64,000 nt of DNA, from NCBI RefSeq assembly GCF_021729865.1, contig NZ_CP063400.1, positions 2,046,001 through 2,110,000 of the forward strand, read 5' to 3'. Positions 1 to 9,568 of the stretch are shown here, one piece after another. Under the pieces are notes generated by a model. The model was not told the DNA's origin and made no database searches. It saw only the letters and a list, made by a program, of their open reading frames with translations. This DNA is from Hydrogenophaga sp. SL48 (GTDB lineage: Bacteria; Pseudomonadota; Gammaproteobacteria; Burkholderiales; Burkholderiaceae_C). The position numbers and the translations under genes were made by a program. Numbering within the stretch: the first letter of the stretch is position 1; the number at the start of each line of letters is the position of its first letter.

Positions 1-1708
1 GCGCCCACCCGATCGTGGCCGGAAGGTAAGTCCCACTCTGATCGCGATAGGCTTCGGGCAACTGATCGCCCTCCTTCACCTTTACGCGCTCGGCACCCGC
101 CCCGAAATACACCGTGTCCGTCTCGGTGAAGGGCACGCCAAAGCGCACACCCACACCCGGCGTGGCGATTTCGTAGTCACCCCCCTGCGCGTCGTAGGGA
201 CGGGTGGTCTTGTAGTAAAGGTCAAAGGTGCGCGAGATGCCGTCTTCGGTGAAGTACGGGTTGGTCGTGCTCAGGACGAACTGTCGGTTGTACTTGCTCG
301 TGTTCAGGTCCAGCCCGAGGTAGTTCCCGCTGCCGAACACGTTTTCCTGCTTGATGCTGGCAATCAGCGACAGCTTGTCGGCTTGCGAATAACCCGCACC
401 AATGGACAGGTTGCCGGTGGGCTTCTCGGCCACGGTGACCGTGAGGTCCACCTGGTCATTGGACCCGGGCACGGGTTCGGTCTCGATGCCAACCTCAGTG
501 AAAAACCCCAGACGGTCGACACGATCGCGCGACAAGCGGATGCGGTCGCTGTCATACCACGCCGACTCCAGCTGGCGGAACTCGCGCCGGATGATCTCGT
601 CACGGGTCCGGTTGTTGCCTTCGACATTGATGCGACGCACGTACACGCGACGCGCCGGCTGCGCGCGAAGCACGAACGCCACGCGGTTGTTGGCCCGATC
701 GATCACAGGACTCGCTTCGACCTGAGCAAAAGCGTAGCCAAAGGCCCCAAAGTAATCGGTGAACGCCTTGACCGTGCGCGTCACGTCCTCGGCGTTGTAA
801 GCCTCACCCGCCCGGACGCTCACCAGCGACTTGAACTCCTGCTCTTTGCCCAGGTACTCGCCTTCCAGCGTCACCGAAGAAACCACGAAGCGGTTGCCCT
901 CTGTGATGTTGATGGTCACCGACATGTCGCGCTTGTCGGGGGAAATCGCCACCTGGGTCGAGTCGATGCGGAACTCCAGATAGCCACGCGCCAGGTAGTA
1001 GGAACGCAGCGACTCCTGATCGGCATTGAGCTTCGCCCGCGAATAACGATCTGCCTTGGTGTACCAGCTCATCCAGCCACCGGTGTCCAGATCGAACAGG
1101 TCGCGCAGCGTGGACTCCGAGAAGGCCTTGTTGCCAACGATGCGGATGTCCTTGATCTTGGCCACTTCGCCTTCGACCACGTTGAAATTCAAGTTGACGC
1201 GATTGCGTTCGCCCGGTGTGACCGTCGTCACCACCTGAGCAGCGTACATGCTTCGGTTGATGTACTGTCGCTTGAGTTCCTGTTCGGCACGGTCGGCCAG
1301 CGCCTTGTCAAAAGGGCGCCCCTCAGCCAGACCCACTTCGCGCAGTGACTTCTTCAATATCTCGGCGTCGAACTCCTTGATCCCCGAGAAGCTCACATCG
1401 GCCACTGTGGGCCGCTCTTCCACGATCACGACGAGCACATCGCCATTGATCTGCAAACGCACATCAGTGAACAAACCCAGCCCGAACAGCGAGCGAATCG
1501 CCGTTGAACCCTTGTCATCGCTGTATTGATCGCCGATGCGAAACGGCAGCGACGCGAACACCGTCCCAGGCTCCACGCGCTGCAACCCCTCGACGCGGAT
1601 GTCCTTCAATGTGAATGGATCCACAGCCCATGCAGGCAGCGCTGCAAACAAGGAGGAGGCGACGGTCAACAGCGTCAGGCCACGCAGTCGGTGATGGATT
1701 TTTTTCAT
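1..1708 (-). CDS. bamA: Outer membrane protein assembly factor BamA (3' end outside window)
   Basis: Central outer-membrane component of the BAM complex, which folds and inserts beta-barrel proteins. About 569 residues are visible from the ATG at 1708 and the frame is still open at base 1, so the C-terminal part of the barrel is missing. A signal peptide (start MKKIHHRLRG, probable cleavage after an AWA motif near residue 27) is followed by repeated POTRA-type segments, then a barrel start with GAGYS and a YLGLDLNTSKYNR stretch. It lies 13 bases after rseP, the usual proteobacterial order. Identification is firm. Confidence 0.96.
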   Translation of the reverse strand, partial: MKKIHHRLRGLTLLTVASSLFAALPAWAVDPFTLKDIRVEGLQRVEPGTVFASLPFRIGDQYSDDKGSTAIRSLFGLGLFTDVRLQINGDVLVVIVEERPTVADVSFSGIKEFDAEILKKSLREVGLAEGRPFDKALADRAEQELKRQYINRSMYAAQVVTTVTPGERNRVNLNFNVVEGEVAKIKDIRIVGNKAFSESTLRDLFDLDTGGWMSWYTKADRYSRAKLNADQESLRSYYLARGYLEFRIDSTQVAISPDKRDMSVTINITEGNRFVVSSVTLEGEYLGKEQEFKSLVSVRAGEAYNAEDVTRTVKAFTDYFGAFGYAFAQVEASPVIDRANNRVAFVLRAQPARRVYVRRINVEGNNRTRDEIIRREFRQLESAWYDSDRIRLSRDRVDRLGFFTEVGIETEPVPGSNDQVDLTVTVAEKPTGNLSIGAGYSQADKLSLIASIKQENVFGSGNYLGLDLNTSKYNRQFVLSTTNPYFTEDGISRTFDLYYKTTRPYDAQGGDYEIATPGVGVRFGVPFTETDTVYFGAGAERVKVKEGDQLPEAYRDQSGTYLPATIGWA

Positions 1709-1721
1709 GAAGAGAGAGGGT

Positions 1722-3086
1722 TCAGCCCACCAAGCGGGTGATATCGTTGAACAGGGCGACGGACATGAGTGCCAACAGCACCGCCACACCCCCGCGCTGC
1801 AGCCGCTCCAGCCAGACGTCCGAGACGCTTCGACCAGTGACACCCTCCCAAAGATAATACATCAGGTGCCCCCCATCGAGCACTGGCAGCGGCAGCAAGT
1901 TCAATACGCCGAGACTCACGCTGATCAGGGCCAGAAACACCAAGTATGACGTCAACCCGATGCTGGCCGACTTGCCTGCGTAATCCGCAATGGTGAGTGG
2001 CCCGCTCAGGTTCTTGAGCGAGGCTTCGCCGATGACCATTCGGCCCATCATCTTGAGGGTGAGCCAGGACACCTCCCAGGTGCGGACCACGCCCAGCCAG
2101 AGGCCGTCCACCACACCATGTCGCACCGTGGTCATGGCCGGCGCGGACCCCACATAGGCTCCAATGCGGCCGATCCAGACACCCTCGACCTGCTCCAGGC
2201 GCGGCTGCACATTCAGCTTCAAGGCCTGACCTGCGCGTGAAACATCCCATTGTTGTGTCGAGGCATTCCCCTGCGCACCCACCGACTGACGGATCGACAT
2301 GCGCAGCGACTGCCCGTCAGCCACAGGCCGGCCGTTCACCCGCAACACGTGATCTCCGGCTTTCAGCCCCGCCGCTTCGGCCGCCCCTCCCGGCATCACC
2401 TCACCCATCACTGGAGCGGTCCAGGGGGCGGTGATGCCGATGCGTTGAAACAGGCTGGCGTCGGCCTCGCGCACTGTCAGGCCACTCAAAGGCAAGATCA
2501 ACATGCGGGTGGGAGCGCCCTCTTCCCGCGCCACCCATAGTCGCATGTCCATGCCCGACAGCGCCGACTGGGTCAAGCGCCAGCGCAGATCCTCGAAAGA
2601 GCCGACCGGCGACGCTTCATCATCGCCAGACGCCGTCTCAGCCACCCACTCGCCCCCCAACAGGCCCGCCTTCTCGGCCAGAGAGCCCGCCACGGGACCC
2701 GCCAGAACGGGCTTGGGCTCTTCGACACCCATCCAGTTCACCGCCGTGTACAAAACGACCGCCAGCAGCAGGTTGGCCAGTGGCCCTGCCGCCACGATCG
2801 CCGCTCGGGAACGCAGGGGCTGGGTATTGAACGCGAGGTGGCGCTCTGCCGCGTCCACAGGGGCTTCACGCTCGTCCAGCATGCGCACGTAGCCCCCGAG
2901 CGGCAGCATGCACAGCACAAACTCCGTGGGGTTGCCTGGCCGTTGCCAGCGAACCAAGGGCTTGCCGAACCCCACGGAATAGCGCAGCACCTTGACACCA
3001 CAAGCCACCGCCACCCTGTAGTGACCGTACTCGTGCACAGCGATCAACAGGCCCAGGGCCACCACAAAGGCAATCAGGGTCATCAT
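1722..3086 (-). CDS. rseP: Site-2 intramembrane metalloprotease RseP
   Basis: Inner-membrane zinc protease that cleaves anti-sigma factors and remnant signal peptides within the membrane. The 454 residues include the zinc motif HEYGH at 18-22 in the first membrane segment, a periplasmic PDZ region (GAAEAAGLKAGDHVL-type loop near 240) and the C-terminal LDGGH motif that supplies the third ligand. Length matches the family. It sits between dxr and bamA in an envelope operon. A RseP substrate could be the anti-sigma candidate at 33595-33942, but that link is only inference. Confidence 0.96.
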   Translation of the reverse strand: MMTLIAFVVALGLLIAVHEYGHYRVAVACGVKVLRYSVGFGKPLVRWQRPGNPTEFVLCMLPLGGYVRMLDEREAPVDAAERHLAFNTQPLRSRAAIVAAGPLANLLLAVVLYTAVNWMGVEEPKPVLAGPVAGSLAEKAGLLGGEWVAETASGDDEASPVGSFEDLRWRLTQSALSGMDMRLWVAREEGAPTRMLILPLSGLTVREADASLFQRIGITAPWTAPVMGEVMPGGAAEAAGLKAGDHVLRVNGRPVADGQSLRMSIRQSVGAQGNASTQQWDVSRAGQALKLNVQPRLEQVEGVWIGRIGAYVGSAPAMTTVRHGVVDGLWLGVVRTWEVSWLTLKMMGRMVIGEASLKNLSGPLTIADYAGKSASIGLTSYLVFLALISVSLGVLNLLPLPVLDGGHLMYYLWEGVTGRSVSDVWLERLQRGGVAVLLALMSVALFNDITRLVG

Positions 3087-3153
3087 CTTGAATCTTTCGA
3101 AAGGCCTCCACCGCGCCCGGCGGAGAAGTCACGGCTCAGGGGTCACCTGCGAC

Positions 3154-4341
3154 TCAAACGGTGTAGCGCGCCACACAAGATGCTGCCATCGCCCGGGCTT
3201 CGGCATCGATGGCCAGCAAGGCGTCCAGGTCATCGGACTTGGAGGGGCTCAGGGCGCCCAAAGTTGCGTGATTGACCGCATGAATCTGGTCAAACCTCAA
3301 ACGGCGTGACAGAAATGCCTCCACGGCCACCTCGTTGGCCGCGTTGAGCACGGCCGTGGTGCCTGCCGTTGCGGCCAGCGCATCCCAGGCCAGACGCAAC
3401 CCAGGGAAGCGCCGCTCGTCCGGCACCTCAAAGGTCAACGCACCCAAGGTCGAAAAATCGAGCGCGGCCGCGCCAGATGCCATCCGCTCCGGCCACGAAA
3501 GGCCGTATGCGATCGGCACACGCATGTCGGGCGTCCCCAGCTGGGCCACCACGGAGCGGTCGTGGTACTGCACCATGGAGTGGATCACGCTCTGGGGGTG
3601 AATCACCACCTCGATTCGGGAGGGTTCCAGACCGAACAGGTGGTGCGCCTCAATGACCTCCAGCGCCTTGTTCATCATGGTGGCCGAGTCCACCGAGATC
3701 TTTCGCCCCATGACCCAGTTGGGGTGGGCGCAGGCCTGCTCCGGTGTGATCTCGGCGAGCGTGGCCGGGTCACGTTGACGGAAGGGCCCACCCGATGCGG
3801 TCAACACGATCTTGTCCACACGGCGCGTCCAGCTTGACGCGTCTTCAGGCAACGACTGGAAGATGGCCGAGTGCTCGCTGTCGATGGGCAGCAAGGTGCC
3901 GCCACCGTCGCGCACCGCGCGCATGAACATCTCGCCTCCGACCACCAGGGCTTCCTTATTGGCGAGCAACAGCTTCTTGCCCGCGCGGGCCGCGGCCAGA
4001 CTCGGAGCCAGCCCCGCAGCACCCACGATGGCGGCCATGACCGTGTCAACTTCCGGATCGGCGCTCACCTCGCACAAGGCATGGGCGCCAGACAACACCT
4101 GAACCGACAGACCCAGATCTTTCACCCGGTCAGCGAGCTGCCGGGCATGCATGGGGCTGGACATCACGGCGAACCGGGGCGAATGGAGGCGGCACTGGGA
4201 CAGCAACAAGTCGACCTGGGTCGCGGCCGTGAGCGCGAACACCCTGAACCGTTCCGGGTGACGAGACAACACGTCGAGCGTGCTCGTGCCGATGGAGCCC
4301 GTGGAACCCAGGATGGTGACGTTTTGCAGGGACGAACTCAT
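3154..4341 (-). CDS. dxr: 1-deoxy-D-xylulose 5-phosphate reductoisomerase
   Basis: Second enzyme of the MEP isoprenoid pathway; makes 2-C-methyl-D-erythritol 4-phosphate with NADPH. The 395 residues begin [18 protein letters not shown], giving the dinucleotide-binding GSTGSIG loop at 12-18; an IDSEHSAIFQ segment carries metal-binding acidic residues. The frame is open further upstream, but I chose the ATG at 4341 because it overlaps the cdsA stop by four bases (ATGA) and matches family length. ispD and ispF of the same pathway lie near 26 kb. Confidence 0.96.
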   Translation of the reverse strand: MSSSLQNVTILGSTGSIGTSTLDVLSRHPERFRVFALTAATQVDLLLSQCRLHSPRFAVMSSPMHARQLADRVKDLGLSVQVLSGAHALCEVSADPEVDTVMAAIVGAAGLAPSLAAARAGKKLLLANKEALVVGGEMFMRAVRDGGGTLLPIDSEHSAIFQSLPEDASSWTRRVDKIVLTASGGPFRQRDPATLAEITPEQACAHPNWVMGRKISVDSATMMNKALEVIEAHHLFGLEPSRIEVVIHPQSVIHSMVQYHDRSVVAQLGTPDMRVPIAYGLSWPERMASGAAALDFSTLGALTFEVPDERRFPGLRLAWDALAATAGTTAVLNAANEVAVEAFLSRRLRFDQIHAVNHATLGALSPSKSDDLDALLAIDAEARAMAASCVARYTV

Positions 4342-5180
4342 GGTTTCAGCGTACTCGTGATCAACATGGCCACCGGCAACACCGGCAGCAAGGCATCCAC
4401 TCGGTCCAACACGCCTCCGTGCCCGGGCAGCAACTGGCTGGAGTCTTTCATGCCGGCCCCACGTTTGACCAGCGACTCCAGCAAGTCCCCAACCACACTG
4501 GTGCCCGCCAGAACAACAAACACAACAACCGCCCAAACAGGGCTGGCGGTCCACAGCTGGGCGAACAGGCTGGGCGCCGCGGCCGGAAACCGTTGGTCAA
4601 ACCAGATCCAGAACCAGCCCAACAGGCACACACCCAACACGCCGCTGAACACACCTTCCCAGCTTTTGCCGGGACTCAGGGTGGGCGCCAGCTTGCGCCG
4701 GCCGAAGGCCCGTCCACCCGCGTAGGCGGCGATATCGGCGGCCCACACAAGGGTCAACACCGACAGCAGAAACCCCAGGCCCACGATGCGGGCCTGCACC
4801 AGTGCCAGCCAGGCACACGCCAGCAGCACCAGTCCGCCGGCCAAGCGCGACCAGGCAGGCCATGACAACCACCCCGCCACACCCCGGCGCAACATCACCA
4901 CAGACAACACCAGCCAAGCTGCCGACGCCGCCCACCAGACCTCAGGCCACGACCGCTCCAGACCTCCCCACCACCAGAAAAAACACACGGCCAACCCCAG
5001 CGTGCCGCCCAGCAGCCTGGCGCTCCATTCGCTGCACCCATTGAGCCGTGCCCACTCCCAACCTGCCGCCCCCATCACCAGCGCCGACAGCGCGGTGAAG
5101 GGCTCCATTGAGGGGTAAAACATCGCAGGCAGCAGCACCGCCAGCAGCAGCAACGCCGTGACGATCCGCTGCTTAAGCAT
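4338..5180 (-). CDS. cdsA: Phosphatidate cytidylyltransferase
   Basis: Integral membrane enzyme that activates phosphatidic acid with CTP to CDP-diacylglycerol for phospholipid synthesis. The 280 residues are very hydrophobic, with several predicted membrane helices, and end with the family signature: [11 protein letters not shown] followed by [13 protein letters not shown]. The start ATG at 5180 overlaps the end of uppS by eight bases and the stop overlaps dxr, so the three genes are probably translationally coupled. Confidence 0.95.
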   Translation of the reverse strand: MLKQRIVTALLLLAVLLPAMFYPSMEPFTALSALVMGAAGWEWARLNGCSEWSARLLGGTLGLAVCFFWWWGGLERSWPEVWWAASAAWLVLSVVMLRRGVAGWLSWPAWSRLAGGLVLLACAWLALVQARIVGLGFLLSVLTLVWAADIAAYAGGRAFGRRKLAPTLSPGKSWEGVFSGVLGVCLLGWFWIWFDQRFPAAAPSLFAQLWTASPVWAVVVFVVLAGTSVVGDLLESLVKRGAGMKDSSQLLPGHGGVLDRVDALLPVLPVAMLITSTLKP

Positions 5181-5905
5181 GGGATGGCGCCACCAATTGT
5201 TCGGACGTCAGGCCAAAGCGCCTCTCGCGTCCCGCAAAATCGGCAAACGCCCGGTCCAATTCGGCGGCATCAAAATCGGGCCAGAGACAGGGGGTGAAAA
5301 ACAGCTCGGTGTACGCACACTGCCACAGCAGGAAGTTGCTGATTCGCATCTCCCCCCCCCGTGCGAATCAGCAAATCGGGATCCCCCACGTGGGCCAGCG
5401 CTGTGGTCTCGCACAGCCCAGCCTCGGTGACTTCTTTGCCCTGCTCGACCAGTCGACGCGCAGCCTGCGCAATGTCCCAGCGCCCGCCGTAGTTGAAACA
5501 GACGTTGAGCACCATTTTCTGATTGTGCGCCGTGGTTTGCTCGGCTTTTTGCAAGCCCTGCAAAACACGTGGCGACAGGCCACCCGCTTCACCTGGGAAA
5601 TGGAGTTGAACGCCGTTTTTGCCGAGCTTGGGCACTTCCCTGGACAAGGCCATCAGCAGCAGGCTCATCAGACCGGACACCTCGTCTTCCGGACGGCTCC
5701 AGTTTTCCGACGAGAAGGCAAACACGGTCAGCACCTGGACATTGCGCTCCAGGCAAGCTCGCACGGTGCGCCGCAGCGCGTCCACACCTTGTTTGTGTCC
5801 CGCCACGCGGGGTAGGTGGCGCTTTTGCGCCCAGCGTCCATTGCCATCCATCACGATGGCCACGTGGCGAGGGACACAGGAGGCGGGCGGCGGGGTGTGG
5901 GCCAT
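5173..5905 (-). CDS. uppS: Undecaprenyl diphosphate synthase, reading frame broken by +1 base
   Basis: Cis-prenyltransferase that makes the C55 lipid carrier for peptidoglycan. From ATG 5905 the protein shows [12 protein letters not shown] (catalytic D20) and reaches DLLIRTGG near residue 183. There a run of nine Cs (plus strand 5352-5360) shifts the frame and the protein runs on into unrelated sequence. With eight Cs it continues [19 protein letters not shown] to a stop at 5173, giving 243 residues, the normal family length. Every other part is intact and the gene is normally essential, so a homopolymer sequencing error or a slippage site is more likely than a true loss. Confidence 0.9.
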
Positions 5906-5960
5906 CAGCACAGACAGGGGATGCAGTTCATGGAGCAAAGCGATGCCAAATGGCCACGCA

Positions 5961-6521
5961 TCAAACGGCCATGATGTCTTGCTCTTTGGCCGCCACCAGC
6001 CGATCCACCTCGCCAATGACGCGATCGGTGAGCTTCTGGATCTCGTCCACCGAGCGGCGCTCATCGTCTTCCGATGCCAGTTTGTCCTTCACCAGTCTTT
6101 TGACGTGTTCGTTGGCATCGCGACGCAGATTCCGGATGGCGATCTTGGCGGCTTCACCTTCGCCTCGAACGACCTTGGTCAGCTCCTTGCGGCGCTCCTC
6201 GGTCATGGGCGGCATGGGCACGCGGATCAGATCACCCTGGCTCGCAGGGTTCAAGCCCAGATCAGACTCGCGGATGGCCTTTTCGATTTTCGCGCCCATG
6301 CCCTTTTCCCACGGCGCCACGCCAATCGTGCGGGCATCCAGCAACGTCAGGTTGGCTACCTGCGACAACGGGACCATGGAACCGTAGTAGTCCACGTGCA
6401 CCGTGTCGAGCAACTGGGGGTTGGGGCGACCGGTACGGACTTTGGTCAGGTTGTTCTTGAAGGACTCCACCGATTGCTGCATTTTGTGCTCTGCGGTGTT
6501 GCGAATCTCGGTCGTGCTCAT
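5961..6521 (-). CDS. frr: Ribosome recycling factor
   Basis: Splits post-termination ribosomes together with EF-G. The 186 residues match the family length of about 185. Typical segments are visible: [13 protein letters not shown] near the N terminus, [15 protein letters not shown], and [17 protein letters not shown] in the middle, with a charged helical C terminus. It lies between pyrH (41 bases upstream) and uppS in the classic gene order. Confidence 0.97.
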   Translation of the reverse strand: MSTTEIRNTAEHKMQQSVESFKNNLTKVRTGRPNPQLLDTVHVDYYGSMVPLSQVANLTLLDARTIGVAPWEKGMGAKIEKAIRESDLGLNPASQGDLIRVPMPPMTEERRKELTKVVRGEGEAAKIAIRNLRRDANEHVKRLVKDKLASEDDERRSVDEIQKLTDRVIGEVDRLVAAKEQDIMAV

Positions 6522-6562
6522 GAATGCTCCTCAATGCGACTGATGGGGGTGTTCCTGGGGTG

Positions 6563-7273
6563 TCAAACGTGGACCAGGGTGCCCTCGTCGCCACCCAGCA
6601 CCACGTTGCGCAGCGCGCCCGGCTTGAAAATCGAAAACACCTTGACGGGCAGCTTCTGGTCGCGGCACAGCGCAAACGCCGTGGCGTCCATCACCTGCAG
6701 ATTCTTGGCCATGGCCTCGTCGAAGGTCAACGTGGCATAGCGAGTGGCCTTCGGGTCCTTGTTCGGGTCAGCGCTGTACACCCCGTCGACCTTGGTGGCC
6801 TTGAGCACAATTTCAGCACCGATTTCGGCGCCGCGCAGCGCTGCGGCCGTGTCGGTGGTGAAAAACGGATTGCCCGTGCCTGCGGCGAAGACCACGACCT
6901 TGCCCTCTTCCAGGTACTGCAGGGCTTTGGGGCGCACATAAGGCTCGACCACCTGCTCGATGGCAATGGCCGACATCACACGGGCCACCAGGCCCGCCTT
7001 GTCCATGGTGTCGGCCAACGCCAACGCGTTCATCACCGTGGCCAGCATGCCCATGTAATCTGCGGTCGCGCGGTCCATGCCCACCGATCCACCAGCGACG
7101 CCGCGAAAGATGTTTCCACCACCAATCACGATCGCCACCTGCACACCCAGGCGGGTGACCTCGGCAATCTCCTCCACCATGCGCGCGATGGTGGCACGGT
7201 TGATGCCGAAGGCGTCGTCCCCCATGAGGGCCTCACCGGACAGTTTCAGCAGGATGCGTTTGTAGGCTGGCAT
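6563..7273 (-). CDS. pyrH: UMP kinase
   Basis: Phosphorylates UMP to UDP; hexameric amino-acid-kinase-fold enzyme specific to bacteria. The 236 residues begin [18 protein letters not shown] with the LKLSGE nucleotide loop and contain GGGNIFRG. The frame extends upstream, but ATG 7273 fits the family and has a Shine-Dalgarno-like AGGGA on the minus strand about 9 bases upstream (complement of 7282-7286). It follows tsf after a 174-base gap containing a strong hairpin. Confidence 0.97.
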   Translation of the reverse strand: MPAYKRILLKLSGEALMGDDAFGINRATIARMVEEIAEVTRLGVQVAIVIGGGNIFRGVAGGSVGMDRATADYMGMLATVMNALALADTMDKAGLVARVMSAIAIEQVVEPYVRPKALQYLEEGKVVVFAAGTGNPFFTTDTAAALRGAEIGAEIVLKATKVDGVYSADPNKDPKATRYATLTFDEAMAKNLQVMDATAFALCRDQKLPVKVFSIFKPGALRNVVLGGDEGTLVHV

Positions 7274-7388
7274 GGAAGATTTCCCTAATATCAACTCGAT
7301 CTGGACCCGACCGGCAAGTGTACCGAGGAGCGGCGGGCGATCCCGCACTCAAAACACCTGCCGTCCGCAAAAGCCAGGTTTCACATAC

Positions 7389-7414
7389 GACAACGGGCCT
7401 TGCGGCCCGTTGTC
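7389..7414 (-). terminator. Perfect 11-bp hairpin between tsf and pyrH, no U-tract
   Basis: Bases 7389-7399 pair perfectly with 7404-7414 around a TTGC loop. On the minus strand it begins about 33 bases after the tsf stop and lies about 115 bases before pyrH. No run of Ts follows on either strand, so it is not a standard intrinsic terminator. It may be a processing or attenuation site or a 3' stabiliser for tsf mRNA. Confidence 0.5.
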
Positions 7415-7447
7415 TGGATCGGCGAACGAACCGCCAATCGGGTGCCG

Positions 7448-8371
7448 TTATGCGCCCTTGGCCGCAGCGACCTGCGCTGCCACTTCTGCCGCAAAGTCGT
7501 CAACCTTCTTCTCGATGCCCTCGCCCACCACGTACATGGTGAACGATTTGACGGTGGTGCCGGTGGCTTTGAGCATCGCACCCACGGTCTGTTTGCCGTC
7601 AGCGGCTTTCACAAACACCTGGTCAAACAGCGAGACCTCCTTCAGGTACTTCTGCACCGCACCGTCGATGCGCTTGGCAACGATCTCGGCGCTTTGCGCT
7701 GGCTTGCCAGCCGCCACCAGTTCCTTGTTGGCTTCGTCCGCCTTGGCCGTGGCCACGGACCGCTCCCGCTCGATGAACTCGGCCGGCACATCGGCGCTGG
7801 TCAGCGCCACCGGCTTCATGGCGGCCACGTGCATTGCCACATCCTTGGACGCCACGGCATCGCCTTCAAACTCCACCACCACGCCAATGCGCGTGCCGTG
7901 CAGGTAGCTCACCAGTGAAGCACCGTCGGCATAGCGTTTGAAGCGGCGGAAACTCATGTTTTCGCCGATCTTGCCAATCAAACCCTTGCGCACGTCTTCC
8001 AGCGTGGGGCCGAAGTTGTCCTGACTGTAGGACAGGCCTCCCAGCGCCGCAACGTCGGCGGGGTTGTGCTCGGCCACCAGCTTGGCAGCGGCATTGGCCA
8101 GCGCCAGGAAACTGTCGTTCTTGGTCACGAAGTCGGTTTCGCAGTTGACTTCAATCAGCGCACCGGTATTGCCACTGAGGTAGCTCGCGACCACGCCTTC
8201 GGCCGTCACGCGGCTGGCGGCCTTGCCAGCCTTGGTGCCGAGCTTGACGCGCAACAACTCTTCGGCCTTGGCCATGTCGCCATCGGCTTCGGTCAGCGCC
8301 TTTTTGCACTCCATCATCGGCGCGTCAGTCTTTGCGCGCAGTTCACCAACCATGCTTGCGGTAATTGCCAT
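7448..8371 (-). CDS. tsf: Elongation factor Ts
   Basis: Guanine nucleotide exchange factor for EF-Tu. The 307 residues start [19 protein letters not shown] and carry the first family signature around [12 protein letters not shown] and the conserved core segment [11 protein letters not shown]. The upstream extension of the frame is rejected because ATG 8371 has a GGAGA ribosome site seven bases before it. It lies downstream of rpsB, separated by an intrinsic terminator or attenuator. Confidence 0.97.
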   Translation of the reverse strand: MAITASMVGELRAKTDAPMMECKKALTEADGDMAKAEELLRVKLGTKAGKAASRVTAEGVVASYLSGNTGALIEVNCETDFVTKNDSFLALANAAAKLVAEHNPADVAALGGLSYSQDNFGPTLEDVRKGLIGKIGENMSFRRFKRYADGASLVSYLHGTRIGVVVEFEGDAVASKDVAMHVAAMKPVALTSADVPAEFIERERSVATAKADEANKELVAAGKPAQSAEIVAKRIDGAVQKYLKEVSLFDQVFVKAADGKQTVGAMLKATGTTVKSFTMYVVGEGIEKKVDDFAAEVAAQVAAAKGA

Positions 8372-8443
8372 TTCAGTTCTCCATTGGCCGCATCGAACCC
8401 ACAACGGGGACACGGACTCATCGATTGATCGGTTTCGCTTGTG

Positions 8444-8470
8444 AAAAAGGGGCTACTGGAGCCCCTCTTT
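8444..8470 (-). terminator. Intrinsic terminator/attenuator between rpsB and tsf
   Basis: On the minus strand a stem AGGGGCT/AGCCCCT (complement of 8460-8466 and 8448-8454) with a 5-base loop is followed by a TTTTT run (complement of 8444-8448). It sits 17 bases after the rpsB stop. Partial termination here would lower tsf and downstream transcription relative to rpsB. Confidence 0.8.
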
Positions 8471-8486
8471 CGCTCAGCGGCGAGGC

Positions 8487-9242
8487 TCAGGCAGCCGCGT
8501 CTTCCTTGACCTCAACGAACTCGTCGCCGCCTTCGGCAGCCACAGCCCTGACGACATCGTTCACCGCATTGGAACGGCCTTCGATGATCGCGTCAGCGAT
8601 GCCACGGGCGTACAGCGCCACGGCACGGGCCGAGTCGTCGTTACCAGGAATCACGTAATCGATGCCAATGGGCGAGTGATTGGTATCGACCACACCAACC
8701 AGTGGGATGCCCAGCTTCTGGGCCTCGAGGATGGCGATCTTGTGGAAACCCACGTCGATCACAAAGATAGCATCGGGCAGTGCAGCCATGTCCTGAATGC
8801 CACCAATATCCTTCTCCAGCTTTTCCATTTCGCGAGCAAACATCAGCTGCTCTTTCTTGGTCATGCTGTCCAGACCGGCTTCTTTCTGGGCCTGCATGTC
8901 TTTCAGACGCTTGATCGAGGTCTTGACGGTCTTGAAGTTGGTCAGCATGCCGCCGAGCCAACGCTGATCAACGAACGGCACGCCAGCACGGCGGGCTTCC
9001 TGGGCCACGATGTCGCGCGACTGGCGCTTGGTGCCCACCATCAGGATCGTGCCGCGATTGGCGGACAACTGCTTCACGAATTTGGCAGCCTCCTCAAACA
9101 GGGGCAGCGTCTTTTCGAGGTTGACGATGTGAATTTTGTTGCGGTGACCGAAGATGTACGGGGCCATCTTGGGGTTCCAGAAGCGGGTTTGGTGACCAAA
9201 ATGGACACCGGCTTCCAGCATTTCGCGCATGGAGATAGACAT
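8487..9242 (-). CDS. rpsB: 30S ribosomal protein S2
   Basis: Component of the small ribosomal subunit. The 251 residues start [20 protein letters not shown] and contain [20 protein letters not shown] and [10 protein letters not shown], all typical of S2. ATG 9242 was chosen over an upstream in-frame start because the protein then begins as known S2 proteins do. It is the first gene of the minus-strand translation and envelope cluster and has its own promoter near 9411. Confidence 0.97.
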   Translation of the reverse strand: MSISMREMLEAGVHFGHQTRFWNPKMAPYIFGHRNKIHIVNLEKTLPLFEEAAKFVKQLSANRGTILMVGTKRQSRDIVAQEARRAGVPFVDQRWLGGMLTNFKTVKTSIKRLKDMQAQKEAGLDSMTKKEQLMFAREMEKLEKDIGGIQDMAALPDAIFVIDVGFHKIAILEAQKLGIPLVGVVDTNHSPIGIDYVIPGNDDSARAVALYARGIADAIIEGRSNAVNDVVRAVAAEGGDEFVEVKEDAAA

Positions 9243-9568
9243 GAGAAAGATTCCAGAGGTTGAGACTAAAATCCAGCCCCGATTGCTTGCAAACCAAGCC
9301 ACATTTCGGGCCTAGCTCGACAAAACAACACCTGGTTGGGCTGGTTTGAGATTGACTCTGCAGAGGGAGATCGGAACAAGCGTTCCGCCCATCGCCCGCA
9401 AAGCCAGTCAATTATAGCAGCCCGGGCCACAACCAAGCGCCTGCACTCCAAACGGCTTTTCAGCAAGCCAAACTCTCTTTTTGCCCCATCCATGCCAGCA
9501 CTCCCGCCACAAGAACGATCGACCGTGCGTCTGCCAGAGTCCTTGAACCCTTCAACTGGAGCGATGCC
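9243..9568. other. Divergent intergenic region rpsB / dadA-like gene
   Basis: This 326-base gap holds the rpsB leader of about 160 nt, a strong extended -10 element for rpsB (next entry) and the ribosome site of the plus-strand flavoprotein gene (GGAGCG at 9558-9563). Two in-frame ORFs on the minus strand here are only extensions of rpsB without family support. A structured S2 autoregulatory leader is possible but I cannot demonstrate one by eye. Confidence 0.6.
9411..9419 (-). promoter_or_regulatory. Extended -10 promoter for rpsB
   Basis: The minus strand reads TGCTATAAT (complement of 9411-9419), a consensus -10 hexamer with a TGN extension. A TTGGTT lies upstream at a short 14-base spacing, so the -35 is weak. 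Transcription would start near 9404 and give a leader of about 160 nt before rpsB. Confidence 0.7.

Noticed and set aside
383..1348. 321-codon plus-strand ORF opposite bamA
   Set aside because: Shadow of the bamA POTRA and barrel coding sequence.
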